Source: Erysipelotrichaceae bacterium (GTDB lineage: Bacteria > Bacillota_I > Bacilli_A > Erysipelotrichales > Erysipelotrichaceae). From it: a DNA stretch of 64,000 bases. The translations under genes were made by a program, and so were the position numbers. The notes beneath the pieces are model-generated. The model had not been told where the DNA came from. It saw only the letters and a list, made by a program, of their open reading frames with translations, and ran no database searches. The DNA lies in NCBI GenBank assembly GCA_017512885.1, contig JAFWEP010000028.1:1-64000 (forward strand), given 5' to 3'. Of this stretch, positions 34,543 through 43,060 are shown piece after piece. Every line of letters begins with the position of its first letter. Position 1 is the first letter of the stretch.

Positions 34543-35460
34543 TTACCTCACCTTTCTGATCGCCCGTAAGCGCACACTGTGCGAACGGCTGTTCTCCCCT
34601 AGTTCTTTTTCAGATGCCTTCAGCGCTTTTCTGTTCAGCAGCTCGAAGGAAGCTTCTTCGATCTCTTCCGGACGCAGCGGGATCCGTTTGTCGACCTCCA
34701 CTGTGCTCAGCTCGTGGAAGCGTCTCTTGACCAGACGGTCTTCCAGCGAATGGAAGCTCAGGATCACTGCCCGGCCGCCCACATTGAGCAGTTCCGGCAG
34801 ATCCTGCAGTACGGTCTCCAGCGAGCCCAGTTCATCGTTGACGGCGATGCGCAGCGCCTGGAAGACCTGTTTGGCCGGGTGTCCTTTTTCCCGTAACACC
34901 CGCTGCGGGAGGACGTCTCTGATCAGATCGACCAGTTCCGTCGTCGTTTCGATCGGCCGGTCTTGACGGACCTTGACGATCTTTCTGGCGATCGGGCCGG
35001 CGAACTTTTCTTCGCCGTATTCCCGAAAGATGCGGATCAGTTCCTCTTCGGACCATTCGTTGACGATAGTCCGGGCATTGAGCGTCTGGCTTACATCCAT
35101 TCGCATGTCCAAGGCCGCTTCCCCGCGGTAGGAGAACCCCCGCGAGATATCGTCAAACTGCGGAGAGGAGACACCGAGATCGAGCAGGATCCCGTCTGCC
35201 TTCTCCGGCAGGAGATCCTTCATCTCCGCGTAGTTGGCGTGGAAGAGAGTCAGGTTGGGATAATCTTTCAGAGCTTCGCGGCATTCCCGTATCGCCGTTT
35301 CATCCAGATCGAAGGCATAGACACGGCCTTTTTTCGCTCTTTCCAGGATCTCCCGGGTATGTCCTCCCCTGCCGAGCGTTCCGTCGACGTACACGCCGTC
35401 TTCTTTCACATCCAGATAGGAGAGACATTCCTCTTTCATCACGCTGTAGTGGCTACTCAT
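34543..35460 (-). CDS. rsmH: 16S rRNA (cytosine-1402-N4)-methyltransferase RsmH
   Basis: 305 residues from ATG 35458-35460. The family N terminus 'HYSVMKEECLSYLDVKEDG' begins right there; the frame continues upstream into mraZ without meaning. SAM-binding DGTLGRGGHTREIL, ILLDLGVSSPQFD and the C-terminal SFHSLEDRLVKRRF are intact. It overlaps the mraZ end by 8 bases, the conserved mraZ-rsmH arrangement. Confidence 0.95.
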   Translation of the reverse strand: MSSHYSVMKEECLSYLDVKEDGVYVDGTLGRGGHTREILERAKKGRVYAFDLDETAIRECREALKDYPNLTLFHANYAEMKDLLPEKADGILLDLGVSSPQFDDISRGFSYRGEAALDMRMDVSQTLNARTIVNEWSEEELIRIFREYGEEKFAGPIARKIVKVRQDRPIETTTELVDLIRDVLPQRVLREKGHPAKQVFQALRIAVNDELGSLETVLQDLPELLNVGGRAVILSFHSLEDRLVKRRFHELSTVEVDKRIPLRPEEIEEASFELLNRKALKASEKELGENSRSHSVRLRAIRKVR

Positions 35461-35890
35461 CGTCCGGTATCTCTTCGAGACCTTCCGCGATCTCTTCAAA
35501 GTTTGCACTGGCCTCTGCATAGTAAGCGTTCCAGCGGTCCTTATCCCAGATCTCCACATGATCGTTGACGCCGACAACGACACATTCCTTGTTCAGGCCG
35601 GCTTCGCTGGCCAGGTAATCGGGAATATTGATGCGTCCCATCTTGTCCGGGACGCATTCACTCGCTCTGGCAGTCAGGACGTGGAGATACTTACGGGCAT
35701 TGGTCTTGGTGCTGGGCAGCTTGGAGAGCCGGTGCAGGACTTTTTCCCACTGTTCTGCCGAGTAGATCGTCAGACAACCGTCGTAGCCCTTGGTCAGATA
35801 GAAACTGTCATGCAGTTCGTCGCGGAACTTGCTGGGGATGATGATCCGGCCTTTGTTGTCGAGATTGTGCTGATACTCACCGATGAACAT
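35453..35890 (-). CDS. mraZ: Transcriptional regulator MraZ
   Basis: 145 residues with two AbrB-like half-sites: MFIGEYQHNLDNKGRIIIPS and CVPDKMGRINIPDYL, each carrying the DxxGR signature. It represses its own dcw operon in characterised bacteria. I chose ATG 35888-35890 over an upstream frame extension to 36001, since the protein then starts at the family position and GGGGGA lies upstream. Four MraZ-type operator heptamers lie immediately before the start. Confidence 0.96.
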   Translation of the reverse strand: MFIGEYQHNLDNKGRIIIPSKFRDELHDSFYLTKGYDGCLTIYSAEQWEKVLHRLSKLPSTKTNARKYLHVLTARASECVPDKMGRINIPDYLASEAGLNKECVVVGVNDHVEIWDKDRWNAYYAEASANFEEIAEGLEEIPDDE

Positions 35891-35892
35891 TC

Positions 35893-35929
35893 CCACTTTC
35901 CCCCACAAACTGACACTTTCTACCACTAT
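35893..35929 (-). promoter_or_regulatory. MraZ operator: four heptamers at 10-base spacing
   Basis: Read on the minus strand: ATAGTGG (35929-35923), AAAGTGT (35919-35913), TTTGTGG (35909-35903), AAAGTGG (35899-35893), each separated by exactly three bases. This fits the AAAGTG(T/G)-N3 MraZ box known from Mollicutes and relatives. The array runs from the -10 box to 3 nt before the mraZ ATG, so bound MraZ would block both polymerase and ribosome access. Confidence 0.85.
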
Positions 35930-35956
35930 TATGCAAAAAACAGCGTTTGTTGTAAA
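35928..35956 (-). promoter_or_regulatory. Promoter of mraZ-rsmH-ftsL
   Basis: TTTACA, 17-base spacer, CATAAT on the minus strand, its -10 overlapping the first MraZ heptamer. The predicted start of transcription lies inside the operator. Confidence 0.7.
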
Positions 35957-36001
35957 GAAAAAATGCGGTTTTCCCGCATCTTTTTTTGTAAGCCTTTCCA
36001 T

Positions 36002-36027
36002 AAAAAAGGTCCTCCTTCCGGAAGACC
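36002..36027 (-). terminator. Terminator after the Gate-domain gene
   Basis: GGTCcTCC (36008-36015) pairs with GGAaGACC (36020-36027) with one mismatch, followed by six T on the minus strand, 8 nt after the stop codon. Confidence 0.75.
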
Positions 36028-36035
36028 GTGTGTAT

Positions 36036-37197
36036 TCAGAAGATCAGCGTCAGCAATACGTAGATCCAGCGTGCGGCAAAGCCGGCACAGAGCCCGCCCA
36101 GAGTATGGGCCAGGACCGCCTTGCCGGTCCAGCGCGTGCGCTTCAAAGCCGACATCATCGCCAGATGCGTGCTCAGATAGCCGCTCCAGCACATGCAGAT
36201 GGCATTGAAGACGGCCAGATCCTGCAGATCGGCATAGCCTTCCCGTAAGAGGTTATTGACCATCGAGAGCGCCGCTCCGGATGAGCCGATGGCGACGATC
36301 GGCACTGCCACGCATTCTCCGCTGGAGAAGCCGAAGAGCGCCTCGAGCAGGAAGTCCAGTTTTTCCGCCAGCATCGGCAGCAGCGCGATGCCTTCATAAG
36401 GCGCCCCGCTGTAGCCTCCTTCCCCCCGGTCCGTACGTCAGCATCATCACCACCGTGCAGATGACGACGACGCCCGGTATGATGTCGAGACCGAGATCGA
36501 CGCCGGAACGTCCGCCTTCGGTCAGACAGTTCAGGAAACGCAGAAAGAGCGTGGTCTCCGTCTTCTTCGTGCTCCCTTCCTCTTCCGGCAGATCGAGGAC
36601 CGCTTCCTGTTCGATCGGGATCTCCTTCTTCGTAAAGAAGATCATCAGCCTCGTCGAGACGACCGCTCCGCAGACCGCCCCCAGGGTCCCGGCGGCTGCC
36701 GAGAGCCCGGTCCCGCTGCCGACCACCACCGACTGGCTCAGTACGAAGATCGTCACAATCAGGCCCATTCCGAAGGAGGTCCCAAGGTTGGTCAATGCCG
36801 GTACCTGGTATTCTTTGAAGCACTTCAGGAAACGCCGGTCCCGGGCCAAAGAGATGATCGCCGGGTTGTCCGAGAGATAGGTCGTAACGACGCCTAAGGA
36901 AGCTGCTCCGGGCATATCGAAAAGCGGGCCCATCAGCGGAGACAGCAGTCTGTCGATCAGCTCGACCACCCCGAACTCCGAAAACAAGGCCGCGATCGCT
37001 CCGGCCAGGACAGCGACCGCCATCAGATAGAAACAGGTATCGATCAGCAGCCTATACGCTGTTCCCATCATCGTATTGAACATGTTGCCCAGTCCCATCT
37101 TCCCTGCAAACAAGCCAAAAAAGCCCAGAAACAGGGCCAGGAAGCCCAGAGCGGACAGGCTCCGGGAACTGCGTATCTTCTTGTAAAAACTGCCCAT
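36036..37197 (-). pseudogene. Frameshifted Gate (nucleoside-recognition) domain membrane protein
   Basis: Two frames together give one protein of about 387 residues. The first (37197 to 36394) starts MGSFYKK, has many membrane helices and the phrases NMFNTMMGTAYRLLIDT and VVTTYLSDNPAIISLA, as in CD0519/CD1768-type Gate proteins. The second (to 36036) continues with GGYSGAPYEGIALLPMLAEK and FGFSSGECVAVP. They join if one base is removed from a six-G run (minus strand; C36422-C36427), giving LTYGPGEGGYSGAP. This is a real mutation, a homopolymer sequencing error or, less likely, programmed slippage. The start has a poor ribosome site. Substrate unknown. Confidence 0.75.
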
Positions 37198-37205
37198 ATC
37201 CAAAG

Positions 37206-37224
37206 AAAAAGCCTCTCGTGAGGC
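37206..37224 (-). terminator. Terminator after rpmF
   Basis: GCCTC (37211-37215) pairs with GAGGC (37220-37224), five T follow on the minus strand. It starts 8 nt after the rpmF stop and ends 9 nt before the ATG of the Gate-domain gene. Confidence 0.8.
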
Positions 37225-37232
37225 TTCCTTCC

Positions 37233-37391
37233 TTACTTATTCGAATTGCAATCCGGGTTCGCACAAGCTCTGTGCGACAGTTTGTATTCTCCGCATACCG
37301 GGCACTTGACCAGTGTCGGTGCGCTCAGCTTATAATGCGTTCTGCGCTTTGCGGTACGCGTCTTCGAATTTCTTCTCTGTTGAACAGCCAT
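37233..37391 (-). CDS. rpmF: 50S ribosomal protein L32
   Basis: 52 residues starting [20 protein letters not shown], as in L32. All four zinc cysteines are present (CPVCG and CANPDC), so this is the zinc-binding paralogue type. It follows yceD by one base, the conserved Bacillota pair, with GGAG overlapping the yceD end as ribosome site. Confidence 0.96.
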   Translation of the reverse strand: MAVQQRRNSKTRTAKRRTHYKLSAPTLVKCPVCGEYKLSHRACANPDCNSNK

Positions 37392-37392
37392 C

Positions 37393-37908
37393 CTATTGCT
37401 CCTCCTTATCGATCTGCAGATCCCGCAGTGCATCCCAGCGCGGATCACGTCTTTGTCTGCGGGATTCTTCGAACTCCGCTTCCGTCATGACTTTCCAGCC
37501 ATCTCCACTAGGATACTCTATTTCTCCCTTTTTTACAACCTTAATCGGTACTTCCGGGAGGATGAAAGACAGCAGCAGGTCTTCGATATCCTCGCTCTCT
37601 TCCATCAGACAATAGGTCTCCTCATCTTCACTGTCGTTCTTCTCGACATAGGTGACCAGAGCCTCCTCATCGATCTGGAAAGGTACTTCCACATCTTCGA
37701 GAGTGACGGCACACGGGCAGATCATGAGACCTCCGCAGCGGACTCTTACCTGCAGGCGGTCCAAGGCGTCGTAAGAGAAACTTACGAGCGCATCGATATC
37801 CTGCAAGGCACGCAGATAGGGATACTGCCCGAAGCCAAGTTTTTCGATGCGGTATGTGTAGTCCTTCTGCCCTTCCAGAGCGGTCAAATCCTGTCTTTCG
37901 ATCTTCAT
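37393..37908 (-). CDS. yceD: YceD/DUF177 family protein
   Basis: 171 residues. The CxxC-like part ([21 protein letters not shown]) and acidic middle match YceD (DUF177), linked to 23S rRNA accumulation in other organisms. The yceD-rpmF pair is almost universal. GGAG lies before ATG, and a near-perfect sigma-A promoter precedes it. Confidence 0.92.
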   Translation of the reverse strand: MKIERQDLTALEGQKDYTYRIEKLGFGQYPYLRALQDIDALVSFSYDALDRLQVRVRCGGLMICPCAVTLEDVEVPFQIDEEALVTYVEKNDSEDEETYCLMEESEDIEDLLLSFILPEVPIKVVKKGEIEYPSGDGWKVMTEAEFEESRRQRRDPRWDALRDLQIDKEEQ

Positions 37909-37928
37909 GTGTTCTCCGATGCCTACGT

Positions 37929-37958
37929 ATTATAGGCTACCTGTTCGATTCTTGTCAA
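37929..37958 (-). promoter_or_regulatory. Consensus promoter of yceD-rpmF
   Basis: TTGACA, 18-base spacer, TATAAT on the minus strand: both boxes are perfect sigma-A consensus, the strongest promoter match in the window. It overlaps the divergent tmcAL promoter region. Confidence 0.88.
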
Positions 37959-37967
37959 TTCTTCCGC

Positions 37968-37973
37968 TATAAT
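37968..37973 (+). promoter_or_regulatory. -10 box of tmcAL (probably leaderless)
   Basis: TATAAT ends 7 bases before the tmcAL ATG. A weak TTCGAT lies 18 bases upstream as possible -35. No room remains for a ribosome-binding site if transcription starts at the normal distance. Confidence 0.6.
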
Positions 37974-37980
37974 AGAAGGC

Positions 37981-39075
37981 ATGAAAAGCTGCGGTATCGT
38001 AACGGAATACAATCCTTTCCATAACGGACATATCTATCACATTCAGAAGAGCCGGGAGATGACGGACTGCGAGGTACTGATCGCGGTCATGTCCGGCAAT
38101 TTCACCCAGCGCGGGGAACCGGCGGTCTGCGACAAATACCAGCGTGCGGAAGCAGCCCTGCGTAACGGCGTCGATATCGTGATCGAGCTTCCCTTCATCT
38201 GCGCCGTACAGAACGGTTCGGTCTTCGGGGCGCAGAGCGTTTCTCTGCTGAAGAAAGCCGGCGTCTCCGATATCGTCTTCGGTTCCGAGACCGGCAACCT
38301 CGAGGAACTGCAGGAGATCGCCTCCCTGCCGGTCAATGTCGATCATCTGAAGGAAAGGATGCATCAGGGCGAGAGCTATCCCAAAGCCTACGGGCTGTTA
38401 GCGGACTACATCTATCCCAACGACCGGCTGGCCGTCTGTTACCTGCGGGCCCTGGAAGGCAGTGAGATCACCCCTCATGCCCTGCCCCGCAGCAACGACT
38501 ATAACGACACCGCTCTTTCTTCCCTGGCCAGCGCCTCCGCGGTGCGCAAGGCCCTCCTGGAAGGAAGAGACATCTCTGAAGCAACACCGATGGAGATCCC
38601 CGATCCGGTCTTCATGAAAGACCTCTACCCCTATCTGCGCCGTCTCCTGCTGCTGCGGAAAAGAGAAACGGTCCAGCAGTACTTCCTGGTCAACGAAGGC
38701 ATCGAGAAGCTGATGCACGATGCAGCAGACCGTTATGACGATTATGAAGCTTTCTTAAAAGCCTGTGTCAGCAAGCGCTACACCCGCTCCCGCATCCAGC
38801 GTACCGCCCTGCAGATCCTCTGCGAGAACAGCAAGGAAGAAGTCAAAGCCCTGGAAGATCCCACCTATCTGCGGGTATTAGGCTTTACCCCCAAAGGACA
38901 GGAATATCTGAAAGAGTTCAAGAAGAAAGAAAAGATCATCACCCTCTTCAAGGAGATCCCTCCTTCCTACAAAGTACTGGAGGAGAGAGCGATGCAGCTG
39001 TACGCTTCGCTGTATCCGGAAGAAAAAAGAAAAGCTCTCCTGAAGAGAGAGCTGATGGGTCCGATCAGGATCTGA
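37981..39075 (+). CDS. tmcAL: tRNA(Met) cytidine acetate ligase TmcAL (YlbM)
   Basis: 364 residues. The nucleotidyltransferase start GIVTEYNPFHNGHIYH and the SGNFTQRGEPAV motif identify the YlbM/TmcAL family, which acetylates the wobble cytidine of elongator tRNA-Met. Divergent from yceD-rpmF, as ylbM sits beside ylbN-rpmF in Bacillus. Both neighbours fit a translation-related set. Confidence 0.93.
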   Translation: MKSCGIVTEYNPFHNGHIYHIQKSREMTDCEVLIAVMSGNFTQRGEPAVCDKYQRAEAALRNGVDIVIELPFICAVQNGSVFGAQSVSLLKKAGVSDIVFGSETGNLEELQEIASLPVNVDHLKERMHQGESYPKAYGLLADYIYPNDRLAVCYLRALEGSEITPHALPRSNDYNDTALSSLASASAVRKALLEGRDISEATPMEIPDPVFMKDLYPYLRRLLLLRKRETVQQYFLVNEGIEKLMHDAADRYDDYEAFLKACVSKRYTRSRIQRTALQILCENSKEEVKALEDPTYLRVLGFTPKGQEYLKEFKKKEKIITLFKEIPPSYKVLEERAMQLYASLYPEEKRKALLKRELMGPIRI

Positions 39076-39100
39076 AAAGGCAGTTCAGTGAACTGCCTTT
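39076..39100. terminator. Bidirectional terminator between tmcAL and yebC
   Basis: AAAGGCAGTTC (39076-39086) pairs perfectly with GAACTGCCTTT (39090-39100). It begins at the base after the tmcAL stop and ends 3 bases before the yebC stop; A/T runs on both sides let it work in both directions. Confidence 0.88.
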
Positions 39101-39103
39101 CGT

Positions 39104-39826
39104 TTATTCTTCAACGACGTTATGGTAGATCTCCTGCACATCTTCTACTTCATCAAGCAGATTCAGCAGACGGTTCCAGAGTTCCTTGTCCTCATCACTG
39201 GTCAGGGTGGTGGTCTCGTTCGGGACCATCTTCAGACTGCAGGTCTCGAACTTGACATCCGGGATATTCTGTTCGATGACTTCCTGCGCGCTGTGCAGAT
39301 CGCCCGGATCGGTGTAGACGGTGGCAAAGCCGTCATCGATCTGAACATCGGCAACGTTGACATCAGCGTTCAGCAGCATCTCCAGCAGGGCATCGGCATC
39401 ATCATAATTGAATTCCAGGACACCGTAGTTGTTGTAGTTGAAGGATACGCTGCCCTTGACGCCCAACTTGCAGTGGGACTTGTTGAAGCAGGTGTTCATC
39501 GAAGCGACCGTACGCTTGACGTTGTCGGTCAGGCAGTCGATGATGATCGTTGCGGCGCCCGGTCCGAAACCTTCGTAACGCAGCGAATCGTAGTTCTCGG
39601 TGGAACCGCCCTTCGCCTTTTCGATCGCTCTCTTGATGACATCCGCCGGGACCTGGTTGGCCTTGGCTTCAGCGATCTTCCTCTTCAGTGAGAGGTTCAT
39701 ATCCGGATCCGGAACGCCGGACTTGGCGGCGATATAGAGTTCCTTTCCGTAACGTGAATACAGTTTTGACTTGATAGCTGCCGTTTTTGCCATGGAGGCA
39801 GCTCTTACTTCATGTGCTCTTCCCAT
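39104..39826 (-). CDS. yebC: YebC/PmpR family protein
   Basis: 240 residues starting MGRAHEVRAASMAKTAA, with PADVIKRAIEKAKG and YEGFGPGAATIIIDCLTDN, all typical. The family is annotated as transcriptional regulator; recent work links YebC-type proteins to translation of difficult sequences such as proline stretches. AAGGAG is 8 nt before ATG. Confidence 0.95.
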   Translation of the reverse strand: MGRAHEVRAASMAKTAAIKSKLYSRYGKELYIAAKSGVPDPDMNLSLKRKIAEAKANQVPADVIKRAIEKAKGGSTENYDSLRYEGFGPGAATIIIDCLTDNVKRTVASMNTCFNKSHCKLGVKGSVSFNYNNYGVLEFNYDDADALLEMLLNADVNVADVQIDDGFATVYTDPGDLHSAQEVIEQNIPDVKFETCSLKMVPNETTTLTSDEDKELWNRLLNLLDEVEDVQEIYHNVVEE

Positions 39827-39850
39827 AATCGTTTCTCCTTAACGTGCCAT

Positions 39851-39880
39851 ATTATAGCATAACCCCCAAAAGCCTTTCAA
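39851..39880 (-). promoter_or_regulatory. Promoter of yebC
   Basis: TTGAAA, 18-base spacer, TATAAT with TGC before it (extended -10) on the minus strand. The -35 lies inside the galK terminator hairpin. Confidence 0.8.
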
Positions 39881-39888
39881 CGAAAGAC
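39865..39888 (-). terminator. Terminator of the gal operon overlapping the yebC -35
   Basis: On the minus strand AGTCTTTC and GAAAGGCT pair (one G-U) around GTT, followed by TTTT. It begins 1-2 bases after the galK stop. Confidence 0.6.
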
Positions 39889-41163
39889 TTAGAGGATCCT
39901 GATCCCGCCGGCCTTGCGGATCGCCATCACCGAAGAGGAGCCCTCTCCGCAGAAAGCTTCCATGCCTCTGCAGTAATCTTCGACCATCTCATCGGGAACG
40001 ATGGCCTGGATCGTACCGGCCAGACCGCCGCCATGCACACGGGTGATGCCGCGTCCCTGCAGCAGTTTCTCGCTCAGAGCGATCGTCAGGGCATAGATCT
40101 GATTCTCGGGGTGTTTCAAAGAGAAGGCATTCTGCAGGAAGCGGTAACTGGAGAGACCGCCTTCCTTCATCTGTTCCAGAAGGCTGTCGATATCTCCTCT
40201 TTCGATCGCCTCGCGGGCTGCCAAAGCTCTGGCGTCTTCCCCGAAATAATGGATCGCCCGCAGTAAGGCCCGGTCATTGTGCAGTTCTTCCTGCAGCTGC
40301 GGCAGTTTCGCATAGAACTCTTCTTCGCTGCATTCGCTGAGGAAGGTCTTTCCCAGGGCCGCAGCGACTTCTTTCATCTCCAGAGGCATCGCTGCGTATT
40401 CATCGGAAAGATCACTGTGATCGCTCTTGGAAGCTGTCAGGACCAGGGAATAACCGTGATCGGCAAAGGAGAAGTCATAGCTCCTGACCTGCGGATCGGC
40501 AGGATCGGAGAAATCCATGAAGGTGAATCCGCCGCAGGCGATCGCCATCTGATCGAGCAGTCCGCAGGGCTTGCCGAACCAGTGGTTCTCAGCCCGCTGG
40601 GAGATCTGGGCCACTTCCTTGGCGGAGATCTTTCCGTCGTTGTAGAAGTGGTTGAAGATCTCGGTGATCAGCACTTCAAAGGAAGCGGAGGAAGAGATCC
40701 CCGAACCGGCCCGGACAGCAGAGACGGCACAGCCGTCGAAACCGCCATAGGCATAGCCTCTTTCCTTCAAAGCGCCGGCGATGCCGCGGATCAGGCTCTC
40801 GGTACGGTTCTTTTCTCCTTCGTGTACGGAGAGATCGGAAAGATCGACATCCTGCAGATCAAAGCCCAGCGAAGTGAAACGGACGATACCGTCCCCGTTC
40901 TTCTTGGCGAAGGCGATCGTATCGATATTGACGCTGGCTCCGATCACGTGGCCGTGCTGATGATCGGTATGGTTGCCGATGATCTCGCTGCGGCCGGGTG
41001 CGGAGAACAGGGCATACTCCCCGTCGCCGTAAAGCTCACAGCTCTTCTGCAGCAGTTCACGACAGCGTGTTCTCTCTTTTGCCGGATCGGCGGCCAGTTC
41101 TTCTCTGACCAGTTCTTCCCACTGCGGCGTTTCCAGCTGCCGCAGGATCTCTTCTTTCTTCAT
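39889..41163 (-). CDS. galK: Galactokinase (GHMP family)
   Basis: 424 residues, a little longer than usual. The galactokinase signature reads GRSEIIGNHTDHQHG (variant of GRxNLIGEHTDYxxG), followed by the GHMP ATP loop AGSGISSSASFEVL and C-terminal RVHGGGLAGTIQA. It phosphorylates galactose. The Glu-to-Asn and Tyr-to-His differences in the signature leave a small chance of a related sugar kinase. The ATG overlaps the galM stop (ATGA). Confidence 0.87.
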   Translation of the reverse strand: MKKEEILRQLETPQWEELVREELAADPAKERTRCRELLQKSCELYGDGEYALFSAPGRSEIIGNHTDHQHGHVIGASVNIDTIAFAKKNGDGIVRFTSLGFDLQDVDLSDLSVHEGEKNRTESLIRGIAGALKERGYAYGGFDGCAVSAVRAGSGISSSASFEVLITEIFNHFYNDGKISAKEVAQISQRAENHWFGKPCGLLDQMAIACGGFTFMDFSDPADPQVRSYDFSFADHGYSLVLTASKSDHSDLSDEYAAMPLEMKEVAAALGKTFLSECSEEEFYAKLPQLQEELHNDRALLRAIHYFGEDARALAAREAIERGDIDSLLEQMKEGGLSSYRFLQNAFSLKHPENQIYALTIALSEKLLQGRGITRVHGGGLAGTIQAIVPDEMVEDYCRGMEAFCGEGSSSVMAIRKAGGIRIL

Positions 41164-42170
41164 CGCTCATTCCTTTCCAGACGGTAACGGATATAATGGC
41201 GCATCGTCTCTCCTGCCGGAAGGATCGGCTTCCGGTATCTATCGTAGTTGACCGCGTTGGGGGCATACTGACATTCAAAGCAGATCCCGTCCTGCGGTCC
41301 GTAGCTGCAGCCGTTCTTCCCCTCGTTCTCTTCCAGCCAGTTGGCCGTATAGACATGCATGCCCGGCAGATCGGAATAGACCGAGAGCTTCAGTTCGCTG
41401 CTGCTCAGTTCCGCCCGCAGTCCTTCCGGCTCTCCTTCAAAGACGTAGTTGTGATCGATACCGCGGGCTGCCTTCATATTGGGATGGGGATCCCGGAAGG
41501 CTTCGGCGATCTTTCTGGGGGTGCGGAAGTCAAAGGCCGTACCGGCGACCGGCAGGGTCTCTTCCAGTGTCAGGGAATGCTCGTCGAGCAGCGAGATCTC
41601 TTCTGCCGGGATCATCAGGGTCTGCCCGAGAACGGTGCGCCCCACGCTGCCCAGCAGATTGAAATAGCTGTGGTTGGTCATGTTCAGGATCGTGTCCTTA
41701 TCGCTCTGGCCGGCATAGATCCAGGTCAGTTCCCGGCCGTTCAGGAGATAGGCCACACTGTATTCCAGACGTCCGGGGAAACCTTCTTCGCCGTCTTCGG
41801 AAACACCGCGGTAAACGATGACGTTCTCCCCTTCTTCGATCGCGTAGTTCTTCCAGGCGAAGTTCTGTTTGCCGCCGTGCAGACAGTTCTCCCCGTCGTT
41901 CTTCGGCAGTGAGTATCTTTCTCCGTTAAGAACGAAGGAAGCGCCGCCGATGCGGTTGGCGCAGCGTCCGACGCTGGCGCCGAGATAGGAGTTATGCTGG
42001 TCGAGATAGCCTTTTAAAGCCGGAAAGCCCAGGACGATGTCCTTGCCGCTCTCCTTGTCGGTCAGCGACAGCAGCGTCGCTCCCAGGCTCATCGTTTCGA
42101 CCCGCAGATATTCATTCTCCAGCACGGAAGAGCGTACAGCCTCTCCCTTGTATCTTCCGATGACCGTCAT
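41160..42170 (-). CDS. galM: Aldose 1-epimerase (galactose mutarotase)
   Basis: 336 residues. Conserved substrate residues lie in GASVGRCANRI, MTNHSYFNL (catalytic His) and CFECQYAPNAVN (catalytic Glu). It supplies the alpha anomer for galactokinase next door. The start overlaps the ROK gene stop (ATGA). Confidence 0.93.
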   Translation of the reverse strand: MTVIGRYKGEAVRSSVLENEYLRVETMSLGATLLSLTDKESGKDIVLGFPALKGYLDQHNSYLGASVGRCANRIGGASFVLNGERYSLPKNDGENCLHGGKQNFAWKNYAIEEGENVIVYRGVSEDGEEGFPGRLEYSVAYLLNGRELTWIYAGQSDKDTILNMTNHSYFNLLGSVGRTVLGQTLMIPAEEISLLDEHSLTLEETLPVAGTAFDFRTPRKIAEAFRDPHPNMKAARGIDHNYVFEGEPEGLRAELSSSELKLSVYSDLPGMHVYTANWLEENEGKNGCSYGPQDGICFECQYAPNAVNYDRYRKPILPAGETMRHYIRYRLERNER

Positions 42171-43060
42171 TGCAGAGCCGCCTTTGCCAGCATCGCCGCT
42201 CCGACGATGCCCGGTTCTTTCAACTGAGCCAGAACGATCTGTGTATCGCGCATGCCGGGATGGATGAAGCTTTCGTAATACTTCTTCAGCAGCGGGAAGT
42301 AAAGCTCTGAAGAATGGACGGCGACACCGCCCCCGATCACGATGATGTCGGGATCGGCGACCAGCGCGATCGATGACAGCAGCCGGGCCAGATCGCAGGA
42401 CATCGTATCGATGAGCTCCTTGGCCTTTTCGTCTCCGGCCGCTGCAGCCTTAAAGAGTCCTGCCGCATTGCCGTAGCCCAGGGCTTTGGCCTTGCGGTTC
42501 AGCGCCGTACCGGAAGCTTCCGTTTCGGCGGAACCGGCATTGAGCTCGCTGATCTTCTCGCGGTGAGGGTCGATGATGATGTTGCCGATCTCGCCGGCAT
42601 AGCCATGGGCTCCGGAATGGATCTTCCCATTGATGACGAGAGCTCCCCCGATCCCCGTGCTCTGGGTCACGTAATAAACGATCGGGCACCCCTTCCCGGC
42701 TCCGGCCAGGGCTTCGCCGATACCGGCGACATTCGCATCGTTCTCCACGAAGACCGGGATGCCGAACTTTCTTTCCAGTCTCTCCGCCAGCGGATAATCC
42801 TTGAATCCGGGCAGATTGGTAGCCAGGGTCATCACCCGGCGGCGGGAATCGACCGGTCCCGGGACCCCGATCCCGATGCCTTTGCATTCCTGTAATTCCG
42901 CAAAGCCGCTCAGGATCTCTTCAATGTTGCCGGAGACCTTTTCCGGTCCTTCCTGGGCATAGGAAGGAGAATCCGCTTCTTTCAGCACTTCCCCTTCTTC
43001 ATTGATCAGAGCGATACGGACATTCGTACCGCCCAGATCGATACCGATATACTTGTTCAT
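42167..43060 (-). CDS. ROK-family sugar kinase, probable glucokinase, lacking the zinc motif
   Basis: 297 residues. The ATP-binding IGIDLGGTNVRIALI, GVPGPVD, FVENDANVAGIGEA and STGIGGALVING are intact, so it should be active on glucose or a similar hexose. The usual ROK zinc site (His in GEIGH and CxCGxxGCxE) is replaced: the sequence reads GEIGNIII and SELNAGSAETEASG with no cysteine. Translationally coupled to rimO and galM by ATGA overlaps. Confidence 0.88.
   Translation of the reverse strand: MNKYIGIDLGGTNVRIALINEEGEVLKEADSPSYAQEGPEKVSGNIEEILSGFAELQECKGIGIGVPGPVDSRRRVMTLATNLPGFKDYPLAERLERKFGIPVFVENDANVAGIGEALAGAGKGCPIVYYVTQSTGIGGALVINGKIHSGAHGYAGEIGNIIIDPHREKISELNAGSAETEASGTALNRKAKALGYGNAAGLFKAAAAGDEKAKELIDTMSCDLARLLSSIALVADPDIIVIGGGVAVHSSELYFPLLKKYYESFIHPGMRDTQIVLAQLKEPGIVGAAMLAKAALQ

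Noticed and set aside
36036-36823. A 216-codon minus-strand frame at 36173-36823 as a separate gene
   Set aside because: It is the third frame of the frameshifted Gate-domain gene, rich in Arg/Asp, and carries no motif.
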